Below, piece by piece: positions 16,193 to 24,517 of a DNA stretch of 64,000 bases. A program made the translations under genes and the position numbers. The DNA is from Algoriphagus sediminis (GTDB taxonomy: Bacteria > Bacteroidota > Bacteroidia > Cytophagales > Cyclobacteriaceae): contig NZ_JAUEPH010000008.1 of NCBI RefSeq assembly GCF_030403435.1, positions 1 through 64,000 on the forward strand. Reading direction: 5' to 3'. Under the pieces are notes generated by a model. It saw nothing but the letters and a program-made list of their open reading frames with translations. It was not told the DNA's origin and searched no databases. Position 1 is the stretch's first letter. Every line of letters begins with the position of its first letter.

Positions 16193-16813
16193 TTAGAAAT
16201 TATTCCAGTCTCTCCATCTTCCACCTCCCACATAGAAACCTAGGGTAAAGGCAAAGTATTGATTTACCGCCTCTCCGATGACTTCTCCTGCAGCATTTTG
16301 AAGATTGCTTCTGGGTACAAAATTATACTCTGCGGACATTCTAAACTTGTTCAATTCTACCCCAGCCCTCACCATGGGAGCCCAGGCAAAGTCAGCCTCT
16401 AGGTTGCCGATTCCATCAGGATCGTCAAAATCACCATTTTCGAAATCCACACTACTCAATGCAAAATAACCGAAGCCGGCACCTATAAATGGAGCGGCGC
16501 TACTTTCTCCTTTGTTAAAGTAATAGTCAAAAGTGCCGGTGACAGAGGCATTAGCAGAAATTTCTCCTTCGAAATCTTCATTAATGTCGAAGTAGGTCAC
16601 ATCCTTGGCTAGGCCCGCCACGCCAAAACGAATTCCCACATTCATGTGGTCTGATAGGTTCACCTTTGGTTCTAAATTCACCACCCCACCAATTCCGCCA
16701 CCTTGAGGGATAGCAATTCCAAGGTCCATTCCCATTCTAAATCTTCCGGCTTGTTGAGCTTGAGCGGAGTAAAAAATTGAGGAAAGAAAGAGTAAAACGA
16801 ATATTTTTTTCAT
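16193..16813 (-). CDS. Outer-membrane beta-barrel protein
   Basis: 206 residues: a signal peptide (MKKIFVLLFLSSIFYSAQAQQ) followed by alternating amphipathic strands (RFRMGMDLGIAIP, HMNVGIRFGVAG, SAAPFIGAGFGYFAL, WAPMVRAGVELNKFRMSAEYNFVP) and an aromatic final strand (YFAFTLGFYVGGGRW). This is the pattern of a small eight-strand barrel of the OmpA/OmpW-like porin superfamily. Ligand unknown. Divergent from the ABC transporter genes, with 97 bases between start codons. Confidence 0.82.
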   Translation of the reverse strand: MKKIFVLLFLSSIFYSAQAQQAGRFRMGMDLGIAIPQGGGIGGVVNLEPKVNLSDHMNVGIRFGVAGLAKDVTYFDINEDFEGEISANASVTGTFDYYFNKGESSAAPFIGAGFGYFALSSVDFENGDFDDPDGIGNLEADFAWAPMVRAGVELNKFRMSAEYNFVPRSNLQNAAGEVIGEAVNQYFAFTLGFYVGGGRWRDWNNF

Positions 16814-16910
16814 GGTATTCGGGTTTTGATTCCAAATTCAGTGACAAAAAAGATTCCAAAGTTTATGAACTTTAGATTTTCTTCAGAGTTTTGCACCAAA
16901 CGAAAAAGTT

Positions 16911-17633
16911 ATGCTTTCAGTCTCCAACCTCATTAAAAGATACGGCAAACAAAATGCGGTAGATGATATTTCATTCGAACTAGGTGGGGGAGAAGTAGTA
17001 GGATTACTCGGTCCGAATGGTGCGGGGAAAAGTACCACTATGAAATGTATCGTTGGATTACTGAGAAAGACGTCTGGTGAAATCACGATCGGAGGTCATG
17101 ACCATCTCAGTGTGGAGGCAAAACGACTTTTTAGTTATATCCCAGAAACTCCTTATGTCTATGATCTTCTGACAGTAAGGGAGCATTTACAATTCATTGC
17201 ACAGGCATATGGAGTAAGAGACTGGAAAGAAAAGGGTGAAGAGCTATTGAATCTTTTCGAGTTAGATGACAAAGGCGATAAGCTGGGTAGAGATCTTTCC
17301 AAGGGAATGCGACAGAAGGTTTCGATTTGTTGTGCTTTGCTGCCTGATCCAGACATTTTATTTTTTGACGAACCAATGATTGGTCTTGACCCCAAGGCTA
17401 TTAAAAATACACGACAGGTATTCAGAGACCTGAAAGAGCAGGGAAAAACTATTTTGGTGAGTACCCATCTAATCGATAGCGTGGAAAGCATAGCGGATCG
17501 GATTATGATCCTAAAGAATGGAAAGATCATAGGAAATGATACTATTCAGAACCTAAAGGCTCAGGCGGAAGGAAGTGACGGAGCTACTCTTGAGGATTTA
17601 TTCTTACAACTGACTGAGGATGCGAGAGATTAA
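16911..17633 (+). CDS. ABC transporter ATP-binding protein (export type)
   Basis: 240 residues, a single nucleotide-binding domain: Walker A GPNGAGKST (34-42), a signature LSKGMRQK (about 129-136), Walker B DILFFDEPMIGLD and the switch histidine in STHLIDSVE. The LSKGMRQ signature and compact size are typical of ABC-2 type exporters. It overlaps the permease gene by 14 bases, so the two are translated together. The substrate is unknown. The sequence just upstream contains TTTTGCACC, resembling the downstream part of other promoters here, but without the TA pair. Confidence 0.92.
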   Translation: MLSVSNLIKRYGKQNAVDDISFELGGGEVVGLLGPNGAGKSTTMKCIVGLLRKTSGEITIGGHDHLSVEAKRLFSYIPETPYVYDLLTVREHLQFIAQAYGVRDWKEKGEELLNLFELDDKGDKLGRDLSKGMRQKVSICCALLPDPDILFFDEPMIGLDPKAIKNTRQVFRDLKEQGKTILVSTHLIDSVESIADRIMILKNGKIIGNDTIQNLKAQAEGSDGATLEDLFLQLTEDARD

Positions 17634-19251
17634 ACTTCTGTTCAGAAAGGACCTTCTGATCCTTCTGAATAATATTAAGTTGATATTAAAAAACCCACTC
17701 AGGCTTCTACCCTATGCTGCTATTGTGGGGTATTTCTTTTTCATCTATTGGATGCGTTTTGATAGTTTTGATGAAGGGGCTACCCAGGAAATGCCTGATA
17801 TGGAGGGAATCCCTCAAGTGAATTTTGCCATGCAGAACATCATCGGGGGAGTGACTATTTTGGCACTGGGTTTAATGATATTTCAGCTTTACAAAGCCAC
17901 TAAGAATAATGTCAGCTTCTTTAAAATGGCTGATGTTAATTTACTTTTTACAGGTCCTGTTCGTCCGGAAAACCTTCTGATTTATTACATGGGGAGATCT
18001 TTGCTCCCTTCATTGGGTGCAGGAATTCTTTTTGTGGCCTATGGAGCCAGTCAACTTGCTGAGCAATGGGACCTAACAGTTGGCAATATTGTCTTCATGA
18101 TTTTAGGCTTTGCGCTTTTCTTCTTCATGATTTCCCCAATCAGGTTTTTGGTGTACACCCTTCACACGAAATATGGAGTGATAGAATATATCAGAAATGG
18201 GGTGATTGTTTTGGGAATCCTTCTTGGACTGATGATTTTGATTCCAGGCTTAATGGCAGAAAAATTCTGGCAAGGGATGTTTAGCTGGATTGCTTCTCCA
18301 TGGTTTGACTTTTTTCCACTAGTGGGATGGAGCCGGGGAATCATAGGGTATCTATCTCATCAAAACTTGTGGATTTCTTTAGGGTTCCTTGGAATTTATG
18401 GGCTGGCTTATTTTTCTGTGGTAAAGCTGGTTCTTGAGTATTCTGGCTTCTACTACGAGGATGTTTTAGAGGCTACCAAAACCAATGAAGAGAAGATTGA
18501 GAAAGTCCGAGGCAAGAAAGAGCAAAGCGAATCTCAAATGAGCCTCAATGCCAAAAAGAAACTGGCACTTCCTGATTTCGGTGTTGGAGGAAAGGCATTT
18601 TACTGGAGAAACTATGTGCATTCCTCCCGACAGGATTTCCATCCTTTGTTCGGGTTGTATGCACTTATTTTTGCCGGATTAGGAATTATATTCGCTGTAT
18701 TATCTCTTTTCGACTGGTTCTCACATATCGTGGTCTATGTGTATATGCTCATCCTTCTTTTGATTTATTTTCTATCAGGAATTGGCAGAACATCAGTTGG
18801 AGATTTAAAGAAGCCATACTTCTTTCTGGTTCCAGCCAGCTGGACTTCTAAATTTTGGAATGTCATCAAACTTGACATAGTTCAAATTCTACTTTTCAGT
18901 GGGGTGATGATCGTACCATCTGTATTTATTGCTGGCCTTGATTGGTTGCTTATTCCGTCCTTTTTGGTAGCGATAGTTGCTTTTTACCTTACTGGTTTTG
19001 GCATAAATCTGATCCCTCAAATAGGATTGGAAGAAAGCTGGGATAAGTTTTTAATTAAGCCACTCATGATCGGAGGGATTCTTTTATTCGGGCTGATTCC
19101 TGCAGTGGTAGTGAGCATAGTGGCCTTCGCCATCACCAAGCAATTCGTCTGGACAATGGTTGCAATTTCTGTTTCCATGGCCTTTATCGCTTTGATTTTA
19201 CTGCATGTGGCATTGGATATATTGAAGAGATTAGAATTCAAAGAGGTTTAA
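17620..19251 (+). CDS. ABC exporter membrane component
   Basis: 543 residues with about 12 membrane segments in two blocks separated by a charged stretch (EATKTNEEKIEKVRGKKEQSESQMSLNAKKK, near residues 285-320). The N-terminal block includes the short amphipathic KDLLILLNNIKLILKNPLRLLPY before the first helix. This architecture matches the putative ABC exporter permeases paired with GMRQ-type ATPases. It overlaps the ATPase gene, so both form one transporter, probably as a homodimer. Substrate not inferable. Confidence 0.85.
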   Translation: MREIKLLFRKDLLILLNNIKLILKNPLRLLPYAAIVGYFFFIYWMRFDSFDEGATQEMPDMEGIPQVNFAMQNIIGGVTILALGLMIFQLYKATKNNVSFFKMADVNLLFTGPVRPENLLIYYMGRSLLPSLGAGILFVAYGASQLAEQWDLTVGNIVFMILGFALFFFMISPIRFLVYTLHTKYGVIEYIRNGVIVLGILLGLMILIPGLMAEKFWQGMFSWIASPWFDFFPLVGWSRGIIGYLSHQNLWISLGFLGIYGLAYFSVVKLVLEYSGFYYEDVLEATKTNEEKIEKVRGKKEQSESQMSLNAKKKLALPDFGVGGKAFYWRNYVHSSRQDFHPLFGLYALIFAGLGIIFAVLSLFDWFSHIVVYVYMLILLLIYFLSGIGRTSVGDLKKPYFFLVPASWTSKFWNVIKLDIVQILLFSGVMIVPSVFIAGLDWLLIPSFLVAIVAFYLTGFGINLIPQIGLEESWDKFLIKPLMIGGILLFGLIPAVVVSIVAFAITKQFVWTMVAISVSMAFIALILLHVALDILKRLEFKEV

Positions 19252-19308
19252 ATACTCTGGAATTAAAATTTGATTTCAAGGGTTAAGTCCTTTTGTAGGG
19301 AAAACCTG

Positions 19309-19316
19309 TAATTTTG
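19309..19316 (+). promoter_or_regulatory. Candidate promoter -7 box for the CBS-domain enzyme gene
   Basis: TAATTTTG matches TAnnTTTG and is followed by CAG as in the rpsA and actA promoters. It lies 20 bases before the ATG. No TTG at the ideal distance, so moderate strength. Confidence 0.5.
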
Positions 19317-19336
19317 CAGAATAGATAAGACCAACC

Positions 19337-20704
19337 ATGATTTATAATTCCATCATAGAAACCATCGGGGATACTCCGATGATCCGTTTAAATAAAGTCA
19401 ATCAGGGAATCAAAGGAGAGATTTTGGTAAAAGTAGAATACTTTAACCCTGGAAATTCCATGAAAGACCGAATGGCCATTAAGATGGTGGAAGACGCTGA
19501 GAAGGCCGGAATTCTGAAGCCAGGAGGGACCATCATTGAAGGCACTTCGGGAAATACTGGAATGGGTCTTGCTTTGGCTGCTGTCGCCAAAGGGTATAAA
19601 TGTATTTTTACCATGGCGGATAAACAGTCACAGGAAAAGATTGATATTCTAAAGGCAGTGGGAGCAGAGGTAATAGTATGCCCTACCAATGTGGCTCCTG
19701 ATGATCCTCGGTCTTATTATTCTGTAGCTAGAAAAATGAATGCCGATATTCCTAATTCGTTCTATCCAAATCAGTACGATAATCTTTCCAACACAGCCGC
19801 CCATTACGAAACCACAGGTCCTGAAATCTGGAATGATACAGAGGGCAAGATCACTCATTATGCTGCGGGTGTGGGTACTGGAGGATCCATGTGTGGAACC
19901 GCCACTTATCTGAAAGAGCAAAACCCAGAAATAGTAACCGTTGGAATTGATACCTATGGTTCAGTCTTCAAAAAATATAAGGAGACTGGAATTTTTGATG
20001 AGAAGGAGGTTTACCCTTATCTCACAGAAGGTATAGGAGAGGATATCCTACCGAAGAATGTGAACTTTGATGTGATTGATCACTTCGTGAAAGTAACTGA
20101 TAAGGATGCAGCCGTTATGACCAGAAGACTCGCCAGAGAAGAGGGCTTGTTTATAGGCTGGTCTTGTGGAGCTGCAGTCCATGGCGCTTTAGAATACGCC
20201 AAAGCAAATCTAAAAGAAGGAGATCGAATGGTAATCATTCTTCCTGACCACGGTACAAGATATCTCGGTAAAGTATATAATGATGACTGGATGAGAAATC
20301 ATGGTTTTCTGGAAGACAGAACTTATTCCACCGCCAGAGACATCATAGCGCATAGAAACGGGAGCTTTTCACTCGTTTCTTCCAGAACCTCAGATTCAGT
20401 TCGTGAAGCTATTGCTCTGATGAATAAGACCAGTGTTTCGCAGATCCCTGTCATGGATAATGATGAGGTGATAGGTTGTTTAACAGATACTAAGCTATTA
20501 GCGAAAATTATTGAGAACCCTGACTTAAAAGATGCAACTGTCAAAGATGTCATGGAAGACTCCATGCATTTTGTTGCTTTGGATAGTACCCTTGATGTCC
20601 TTTCCAGCATGGTGGAAAAGGAGAAAGCTGTATTGGTGAGAGATGATTCTAATCAAATCCACATCATCACCAAGCATGACATTCTGGAGGCTTTCACCAA
20701 TTAA
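19337..20704 (+). CDS. Cystathionine beta-synthase-like PLP enzyme with C-terminal CBS pair
   Basis: 455 residues. The N-terminal 330 form a fold-type II PLP enzyme: Lys43 in NSMKDRMA is the expected Schiff-base lysine, EGTSGNTGMGLA binds the substrate carboxylate and GVGTGGSMCG the PLP phosphate. From about 345 two CBS motifs follow (SVSQIPVMDNDEVIGCL; VKDVMEDSMHFV...IHIITKHDI). This architecture is that of cystathionine beta-synthase rather than plain O-acetylserine sulfhydrylase; it probably joins serine or O-acetylserine with homocysteine or sulfide. No N-terminal haem-binding extension is present. The CBS pair suggests adenosyl-ligand control. Confidence 0.9.
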   Translation: MIYNSIIETIGDTPMIRLNKVNQGIKGEILVKVEYFNPGNSMKDRMAIKMVEDAEKAGILKPGGTIIEGTSGNTGMGLALAAVAKGYKCIFTMADKQSQEKIDILKAVGAEVIVCPTNVAPDDPRSYYSVARKMNADIPNSFYPNQYDNLSNTAAHYETTGPEIWNDTEGKITHYAAGVGTGGSMCGTATYLKEQNPEIVTVGIDTYGSVFKKYKETGIFDEKEVYPYLTEGIGEDILPKNVNFDVIDHFVKVTDKDAAVMTRRLAREEGLFIGWSCGAAVHGALEYAKANLKEGDRMVIILPDHGTRYLGKVYNDDWMRNHGFLEDRTYSTARDIIAHRNGSFSLVSSRTSDSVREAIALMNKTSVSQIPVMDNDEVIGCLTDTKLLAKIIENPDLKDATVKDVMEDSMHFVALDSTLDVLSSMVEKEKAVLVRDDSNQIHIITKHDILEAFTN

Positions 20705-20709
20705 AGAAA

Positions 20710-21366
20710 ATGGATAGAGGTAAACTGGAGTCAATTATCTCCAAAGGGGTAGATTTTGAAATCAAGGACATCCTTACCCGTGGTTGGGAGACTTTCAGGG
20801 TTAATTCCATGATGCATATTGGATTTACATTCCTTCTTATGTTCGTCCAGTTCCTATTTACCTTCTTTATGGAGGACTACCTTTTTATCTTTACCATTTT
20901 TCTGGCTCCAGCGCTGGTTACAGGTTTTTACCTGATTGCTAATCGAATCAGTCAGCAGGAGTTCTTTGACTTTCCTGATTACTTTCATGGATTTAGATAT
21001 TGGCTGGCCGTAATTATAGTGAACCTCATCAGTAGCATTTTGGTGGTATTGGGAATTTTTCTTTTTGTGATCCCAGCTATTTATCTTCTGGTGAGCTATA
21101 TGTTCTGTCTCCTTTTTACGGTTTTTGGAGGTTTTGAATTTTGGACTTCCATGGAGCTTAGCAGAAGATTAGTTTCCACTAACTGGTTTAAGTTTTTCCT
21201 TTTCGGATTAGTTCTTTTACTGATTAACCTAGCGGGAATTCTCACATTAGGCGTGGGGTTACTTTTTACTATTCCCTGGTCTTATTTCTCCGTTTATGTG
21301 CTTTTTGAAGAATTAACCAGAGATGCGGTAATAGTAAATTCTACTTCTGACGACGATCATTCATGA
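20710..21366 (+). CDS. Integral membrane protein (DUF975-like)
   Basis: 218 residues starting five bases after the preceding stop, so co-transcribed with the CBS-domain enzyme. A soluble N-terminus (FEIKDILTRGWETFRVN) is followed by five or six hydrophobic helices. The pattern of an N-terminal ILTRGWETF, a helix pair and a VIPAIYLLVSYMF segment is like DUF975/YciC-type proteins, but I hold this loosely. No known enzymatic motif. The 3' end overlaps the end of plsC, which converges from the other strand, by ten bases. Confidence 0.7.
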   Translation: MDRGKLESIISKGVDFEIKDILTRGWETFRVNSMMHIGFTFLLMFVQFLFTFFMEDYLFIFTIFLAPALVTGFYLIANRISQQEFFDFPDYFHGFRYWLAVIIVNLISSILVVLGIFLFVIPAIYLLVSYMFCLLFTVFGGFEFWTSMELSRRLVSTNWFKFFLFGLVLLLINLAGILTLGVGLLFTIPWSYFSVYVLFEELTRDAVIVNSTSDDDHS

Positions 21367-22088
21367 GTAAGAATCATCGCTTCAAGCCTGTTTCTTCCCA
21401 ATTCTAAAAATTCTTCAATACTTTTTTCATCTGATGATTTTGGTGGATTCATCTCCTGAGAGAAAATAACCTTAATTCTACCTGGACTCATGAGTTTTCC
21501 ACCCTTTGGAAGAATCTTATCTGCACCAATAATGGCCATGGGCAGAATCGGGGTTTGAGTTTCAGCAGAAAGTCGGAAAGCTCCTTTTTTAAAAGGTAGC
21601 AGGGTTTCATCTGTTCCATTTCGAGTACCTTCTGGAGCTATCATCACAGAAACACCTGACTTGATAAGTTTGGAAACTTTTTCCAGACTGGCCTTTCTTG
21701 ATTCGGGATTGGTACGGTCCACCCAAACCGCTACTCTATCCACGATTAAACCAAAGATCGGAATCTTCAAAAGCTCTTTCTTTCCAATCGCATGTACTTC
21801 CTTAGGGACAGAAACAGGGATAATTGGTGCATCCACAAAGGATCGATGATTGAAAATAAAAATATAGCTCGATTTCTTTTTGATATACTCCAGACCTTCT
21901 ATCTCATATCTCACCCCACAAAGAAAGAACCAAAGGCCCGCCCAAAGTCTGAAAAAAAAGAAAGAGATTTTAGCACCTTTTGGGCTAATCAAAAGGGGAA
22001 CAATTATAAAAAGTGCAAAGACCATCATCAATATGATGAAAAGAAGAAGGGCATAAATTGAGTAAATGATCTGAAAGACTTTTAACAT
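21357..22088 (-). CDS. plsC: 1-acyl-glycerol-3-phosphate acyltransferase (PlsC family)
   Basis: 243 residues. A membrane segment (residues 8-34) is followed by the acyltransferase motifs HxxxxD in NHRSFVDAP (His81, Asp86) and EGTRNG (about 157-162), plus PILPMAIIGADKILP. It transfers an acyl group to the sn-2 position of lysophosphatidate at the inner membrane. Paralogues acting in ornithine-lipid or other lipid synthesis look similar, so the acceptor is inferred. Single-gene unit on the minus strand, with its start 28 bases from a plus-strand promoter-like box. Confidence 0.88.
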   Translation of the reverse strand: MLKVFQIIYSIYALLLFIILMMVFALFIIVPLLISPKGAKISFFFFRLWAGLWFFLCGVRYEIEGLEYIKKKSSYIFIFNHRSFVDAPIIPVSVPKEVHAIGKKELLKIPIFGLIVDRVAVWVDRTNPESRKASLEKVSKLIKSGVSVMIAPEGTRNGTDETLLPFKKGAFRLSAETQTPILPMAIIGADKILPKGGKLMSPGRIKVIFSQEMNPPKSSDEKSIEEFLELGRNRLEAMILTHE

Positions 22089-22109
22089 TGGCTAAATTCT
22101 TTACTTTTG

Positions 22110-22174
22110 AGTATTAATTGATAATTAACTCTTTGCTTGCACTGGCCTCGGAGCGTTCCGGGGCTTTTTCTTTT
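22110..22174 (+). ncRNA. Putative short terminated RNA upstream of rpsA
   Basis: TACTTTTG at 22102-22109 matches the promoter -7 box, and 36 bases later a strong terminator hairpin follows (GCCTCGGA 22145-22152, TCCGGGGC 22157-22164, then five T, C, four T). No plus-strand gene precedes it: the nearest converges on plsC and ends at 21366. This would be an RNA of about 55-60 nt. The -33 position is only TTTA, so the promoter is uncertain. It could instead be an upstream attenuator for rpsA. Confidence 0.35.
22145..22174 (+). terminator. Strong terminator with no upstream plus-strand gene
   Basis: Eight-pair GC-rich stem (22145-22152 with 22157-22164), GCGT loop and T-run 22165-22169. Read on the minus strand the stem is preceded, not followed, by the tract, so it acts in the plus direction. 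Confidence 0.8.
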
Positions 22175-22273
22175 CAAGTTTAGCAGGTTTCTGGCAAAAT
22201 TCATGAAAAATTAAAGCCGCTGGGAATCAAAATTTTATTAGAGATCATCATTTTTCTAATCTGATAAAAAGCG

Positions 22274-22281
22274 TACCTTTG
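22274..22281 (+). promoter_or_regulatory. Promoter -7 box of rpsA
   Basis: TACCTTTG followed by CAG matches the Bacteroidota -7 consensus exactly. The -33 region holds a T-run with TTTC instead of TTTG. Transcription would begin near 22288 and leave a leader of about 105 bases. Confidence 0.7.
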
Positions 22282-22285
22282 CAGT

Positions 22286-22384
22286 CCGTTCGAGTGAACG
22301 GGGATGTTCCTGTAAATCAGGAGGTCCATCATAAACATAAAAATCAGCAATCTGATGACCCTAAGATTGTTGACTATCAGGGTC
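22286..22384 (+). promoter_or_regulatory. Structured 5' leader of rpsA
   Basis: Three consecutive hairpins precede the start codon: CCGTTC/GAACGG (22286-22291, 22296-22301), ATCAG/CTGAT (22343-22347, 22352-22356) and GACCCT/AGGGTC (22357-22362, 22379-22384), the last ending nine bases before the ATG. Ribosomal protein S1 often represses its own translation through its leader; this placement would suit such control, but that is inference. Confidence 0.4.
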
Positions 22385-22393
22385 TTAAAAATT

Positions 22394-24154
22394 ATGTCTA
22401 ACAAAGAAGAATTTGACTGGGACAATGTTCAGCCGAAAGGTTTCGGCGACGGATATTCCAAAGAGGATCGCGAGAAGATGGAAGCTTTGTACGAAGGTAC
22501 ATTGAATGAAATCCAAGAAAAAGAAGTGATCCAGGGAACTGTAGTAGGTGTGAACGATAAAGATGTGATCATCAATATCGGTTTCAAATCTGATGGATTG
22601 GTTCCAGTTAGTGAGTTTCGTGACTTGGAGTCTATCAAACCAGGTGACACGGTAGAAGTATTTATCGAGGAGCAGGAAAATGCTTTGGGTCAGTTGATCC
22701 TTTCTCGTAAGAAGGCCAAAATCGTAAAAGCATGGCAGGATATCGAAGCAGCTCTTGCTGAGGATAATGTCATCGAAGGTTTGGTAAAAAGAAGAACTAA
22801 AGGTGGTTTGATCGTGGATATCTACGGTGTAGAGGCTTTCCTTCCAGGTTCTCAGATCGATGTGAAGCCTATTAGAGATTTTGATATCTATGTAGGTAAG
22901 CAGATGGAAGTGAAAGTGGTGAAAATCAACCACGCAAATGATAACGTAGTAGTTTCTCACAAAGTGCTTATCGAGAAGGATCTTGAGAAGCAGAAAGCTG
23001 AGATTCTTAATAACCTTGAGAAAGGTCAGGTATTGGAAGGTGTCATCAAGAACATGACCAATTTCGGTGTATTCATCGATCTAGGTGGTGTGGATGGTCT
23101 TCTTCACATTACAGATATTTCTTGGGGACGTATTAATCATCCAGAGGAGATGTTGCAGCTTGATGAGAAAGTTCAGGTTGTGGTACTTGACTTTGATGAT
23201 GACAAGAAGAGAATTTCTTTGGGTATGAAGCAGCTTACTGCTCATCCTTGGGATTCTTTGGCGTCTAGTCTTGAAGTAGGAGCAAAGGTTAAGGGTAAGA
23301 TTGTAAACGTAGCAGATTACGGTGCATTCCTTGAGCTAGCTGCCGGTGTAGAAGGATTGATCCACGTAAGTGAAATGAGCTGGTCTCAGCACTTAAGAAA
23401 CCCTGCTGATTTTGTGAAGGTAGGAGATGAGATCGAAGCAGTGGTATTGACTTTGGATAAGGATGACCGCAAAATGTCTCTAGGTATCAAGCAACTTACT
23501 GAAGATCCATGGACTAAGGATGATATGGTGTCTAAGTACGCTGTAGGTACTAAGCATAAAGGTGTGGTTAGAAATCTAACTAACTTTGGTCTATTCCTCG
23601 AGCTTGAAGAAGGTATCGACGGATTGGTACACGTTTCTGATCTTTCTTGGACTAAGAAGATCAAGCATCCATCTGAGTTTGTGAAAGTAGGTGACGAGCT
23701 TGAAGTACAGGTTCTTGAGCTAGACGTTGACAACAGAAGACTGGCTCTTGGTCACAAGCAGCTTGAGGAGAATCCATGGGATACTTTTGAATCTGTGTTC
23801 CCGGTAGGTTCTGTTCATAAGTGTACTGTAGTTTCTAAGAATGACAAAGGTGCTGTACTTGAGCTTCCATATGGATTGGAAGGATTCGCTACTGTAAAGA
23901 ATCTTGAGAAAGAAGATGGTTCTCAGGTAGAGGTAGGAGAGTCTCTTGAGTTTAAGGTAGCTGAGTTTTCTAAGGAAGATAAGAGAATCGTTCTTTCTCA
24001 CACAGCTATGTTTAGAGATGATATCAAACCTGCTCCAAAGAAAGCAGCGAAGAAGAAGTCTGAGTCTTCAAATTCACCAGCAGAAAAGTCTACTTTGGGT
24101 GATTTAGGAGCTCTTGCAGATCTAAAAGAAAAAATGGAAGGAAAGAAGAAGTAA
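22394..24154 (+). CDS. rpsA: 30S ribosomal protein S1
   Basis: 586 residues from ATG 22394 (MSNKEEFDWDNVQP). An upstream ATG at 22355 lies inside the leader and adds an unrelated stretch. Six S1/OB-fold repeats are visible, each with a motif such as VKGKIVNVADYGAFLEL or GVIKNMTNFGVFIDLGGVDGLLH followed by VGDE..VVLxLDxDxRxxSLG. The C-terminal 40 residues are a Lys/Ala/Ser tail (KKAAKKKSESSNS). S1 unwinds and delivers mRNA to the 30S subunit. Codon use is strongly biased, as for a highly expressed gene. Followed by a terminator at 24177. Confidence 0.97.
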   Translation: MSNKEEFDWDNVQPKGFGDGYSKEDREKMEALYEGTLNEIQEKEVIQGTVVGVNDKDVIINIGFKSDGLVPVSEFRDLESIKPGDTVEVFIEEQENALGQLILSRKKAKIVKAWQDIEAALAEDNVIEGLVKRRTKGGLIVDIYGVEAFLPGSQIDVKPIRDFDIYVGKQMEVKVVKINHANDNVVVSHKVLIEKDLEKQKAEILNNLEKGQVLEGVIKNMTNFGVFIDLGGVDGLLHITDISWGRINHPEEMLQLDEKVQVVVLDFDDDKKRISLGMKQLTAHPWDSLASSLEVGAKVKGKIVNVADYGAFLELAAGVEGLIHVSEMSWSQHLRNPADFVKVGDEIEAVVLTLDKDDRKMSLGIKQLTEDPWTKDDMVSKYAVGTKHKGVVRNLTNFGLFLELEEGIDGLVHVSDLSWTKKIKHPSEFVKVGDELEVQVLELDVDNRRLALGHKQLEENPWDTFESVFPVGSVHKCTVVSKNDKGAVLELPYGLEGFATVKNLEKEDGSQVEVGESLEFKVAEFSKEDKRIVLSHTAMFRDDIKPAPKKAAKKKSESSNSPAEKSTLGDLGALADLKEKMEGKKK

Positions 24155-24176
24155 TTTCCTCCTAGCTTATACTGGA

Positions 24177-24210
24177 AACGCCGTTTGATTTATCAATCGG
24201 CGTTTTTTTA
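24177..24210 (+). terminator. Terminator of rpsA
   Basis: AACGCCG (24177-24183) pairs with CGGCGTT (24198-24204), extended by GATT/AATC inside the loop, and ends in a T7 run. Confidence 0.85.
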
Positions 24211-24281
24211 TGCCTAATCCTAAAAAGGGAATTTCCTTTTAAAAAACTGGTAAAGTAAAAAAGGCATCTGGTGAAAATGCA

Positions 24282-24301
24282 TTTTTGAGGTCGCGAGCGG
24301 A
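24282..24301 (-). repeat. Relic copy of the tRNA-Cys 3' end
   Basis: These 20 bases are identical to 24393-24412, which hold the last 14 bases of tRNA-Cys plus its immediate downstream T-rich flank. The copy breaks off into a palindrome at 24301. To its left lies a degenerate hairpin (GCAT/ATGC, 24263-24281) at the position equivalent to the real tRNA terminator, so the duplicated unit included the terminator. Confidence 0.7.
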
Positions 24302-24321
24302 CCTGCCTGCCGCAGGCAGGT
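24301..24321. repeat. Palindromic repeat element (CCTGCCTG/CAGGCAGG)
   Basis: ACCTGCCTG (24301-24309) and CAGGCAGGT (24313-24321) form a perfect nine-pair hairpin with a CCG loop. Short palindromes of this sequence are scattered through many Bacteroidota genomes. Its insertion point is exactly the break of the tRNA-Cys relic. Confidence 0.65.
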
Positions 24322-24363
24322 TCTAACAGCTGACAAGTTTTTGCTAGTTAGAAAAGGGATAAA

Positions 24364-24397
24364 CAAAAAAAGCACCTGATTTAGGTGCTTTTTTTTT
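24364..24397 (-). terminator. Terminator of tRNA-Cys
   Basis: AGCACCT (24371-24377) pairs with AGGTGCT (24383-24389). It is flanked by A7 on the left and T8 on the right, so read on the minus strand the stem is followed by T7. It begins ten bases after the tRNA 3' end. Confidence 0.8.
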
Positions 24398-24398
24398 G

Positions 24399-24469
24399 AG
24401 GTCGCGAGCGGATTCGAACCGCTGTACAAGGTTTTGCAGACCTCTGCCTAGCCACTCGGCCACGCGACC
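24399..24469 (-). tRNA. tRNA-Cys (anticodon GCA)
   Basis: Minus-strand cloverleaf of 71 nt: acceptor GGTCGCG/CGCGACC, discriminator U (an identity base for cysteine), D arm GCCGAGTGGCTAGGC, anticodon loop CTGCAAA with GCA, and T arm GCGGTTCGAATCCGC. CCA is not encoded. It has its own promoter at 24487-24516 and a terminator directly downstream. Confidence 0.95.
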
Positions 24470-24486
24470 ATTGCGCTAATGGAGTG

Positions 24487-24517
24487 CAAATCTAGTTAAT
24501 ATCTCTTCCTGAGCAAA
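24487..24517 (-). promoter_or_regulatory. Promoter of tRNA-Cys
   Basis: On the minus strand TTTG (24517-24514) is followed after 19 bases by TAGATTTG (24494-24487), the same spacing as in the tRNA-Ser promoter. Both continue with CACTCCA, so the start region is shared too. Confidence 0.8.

Noticed and set aside
22385..22960. Minus-strand open frame of 191 codons over the start of rpsA
   Set aside because: Entirely antisense to rpsA; the translation is rich in F, H, Y and I as expected from the reverse of biased codons. No start context or family.
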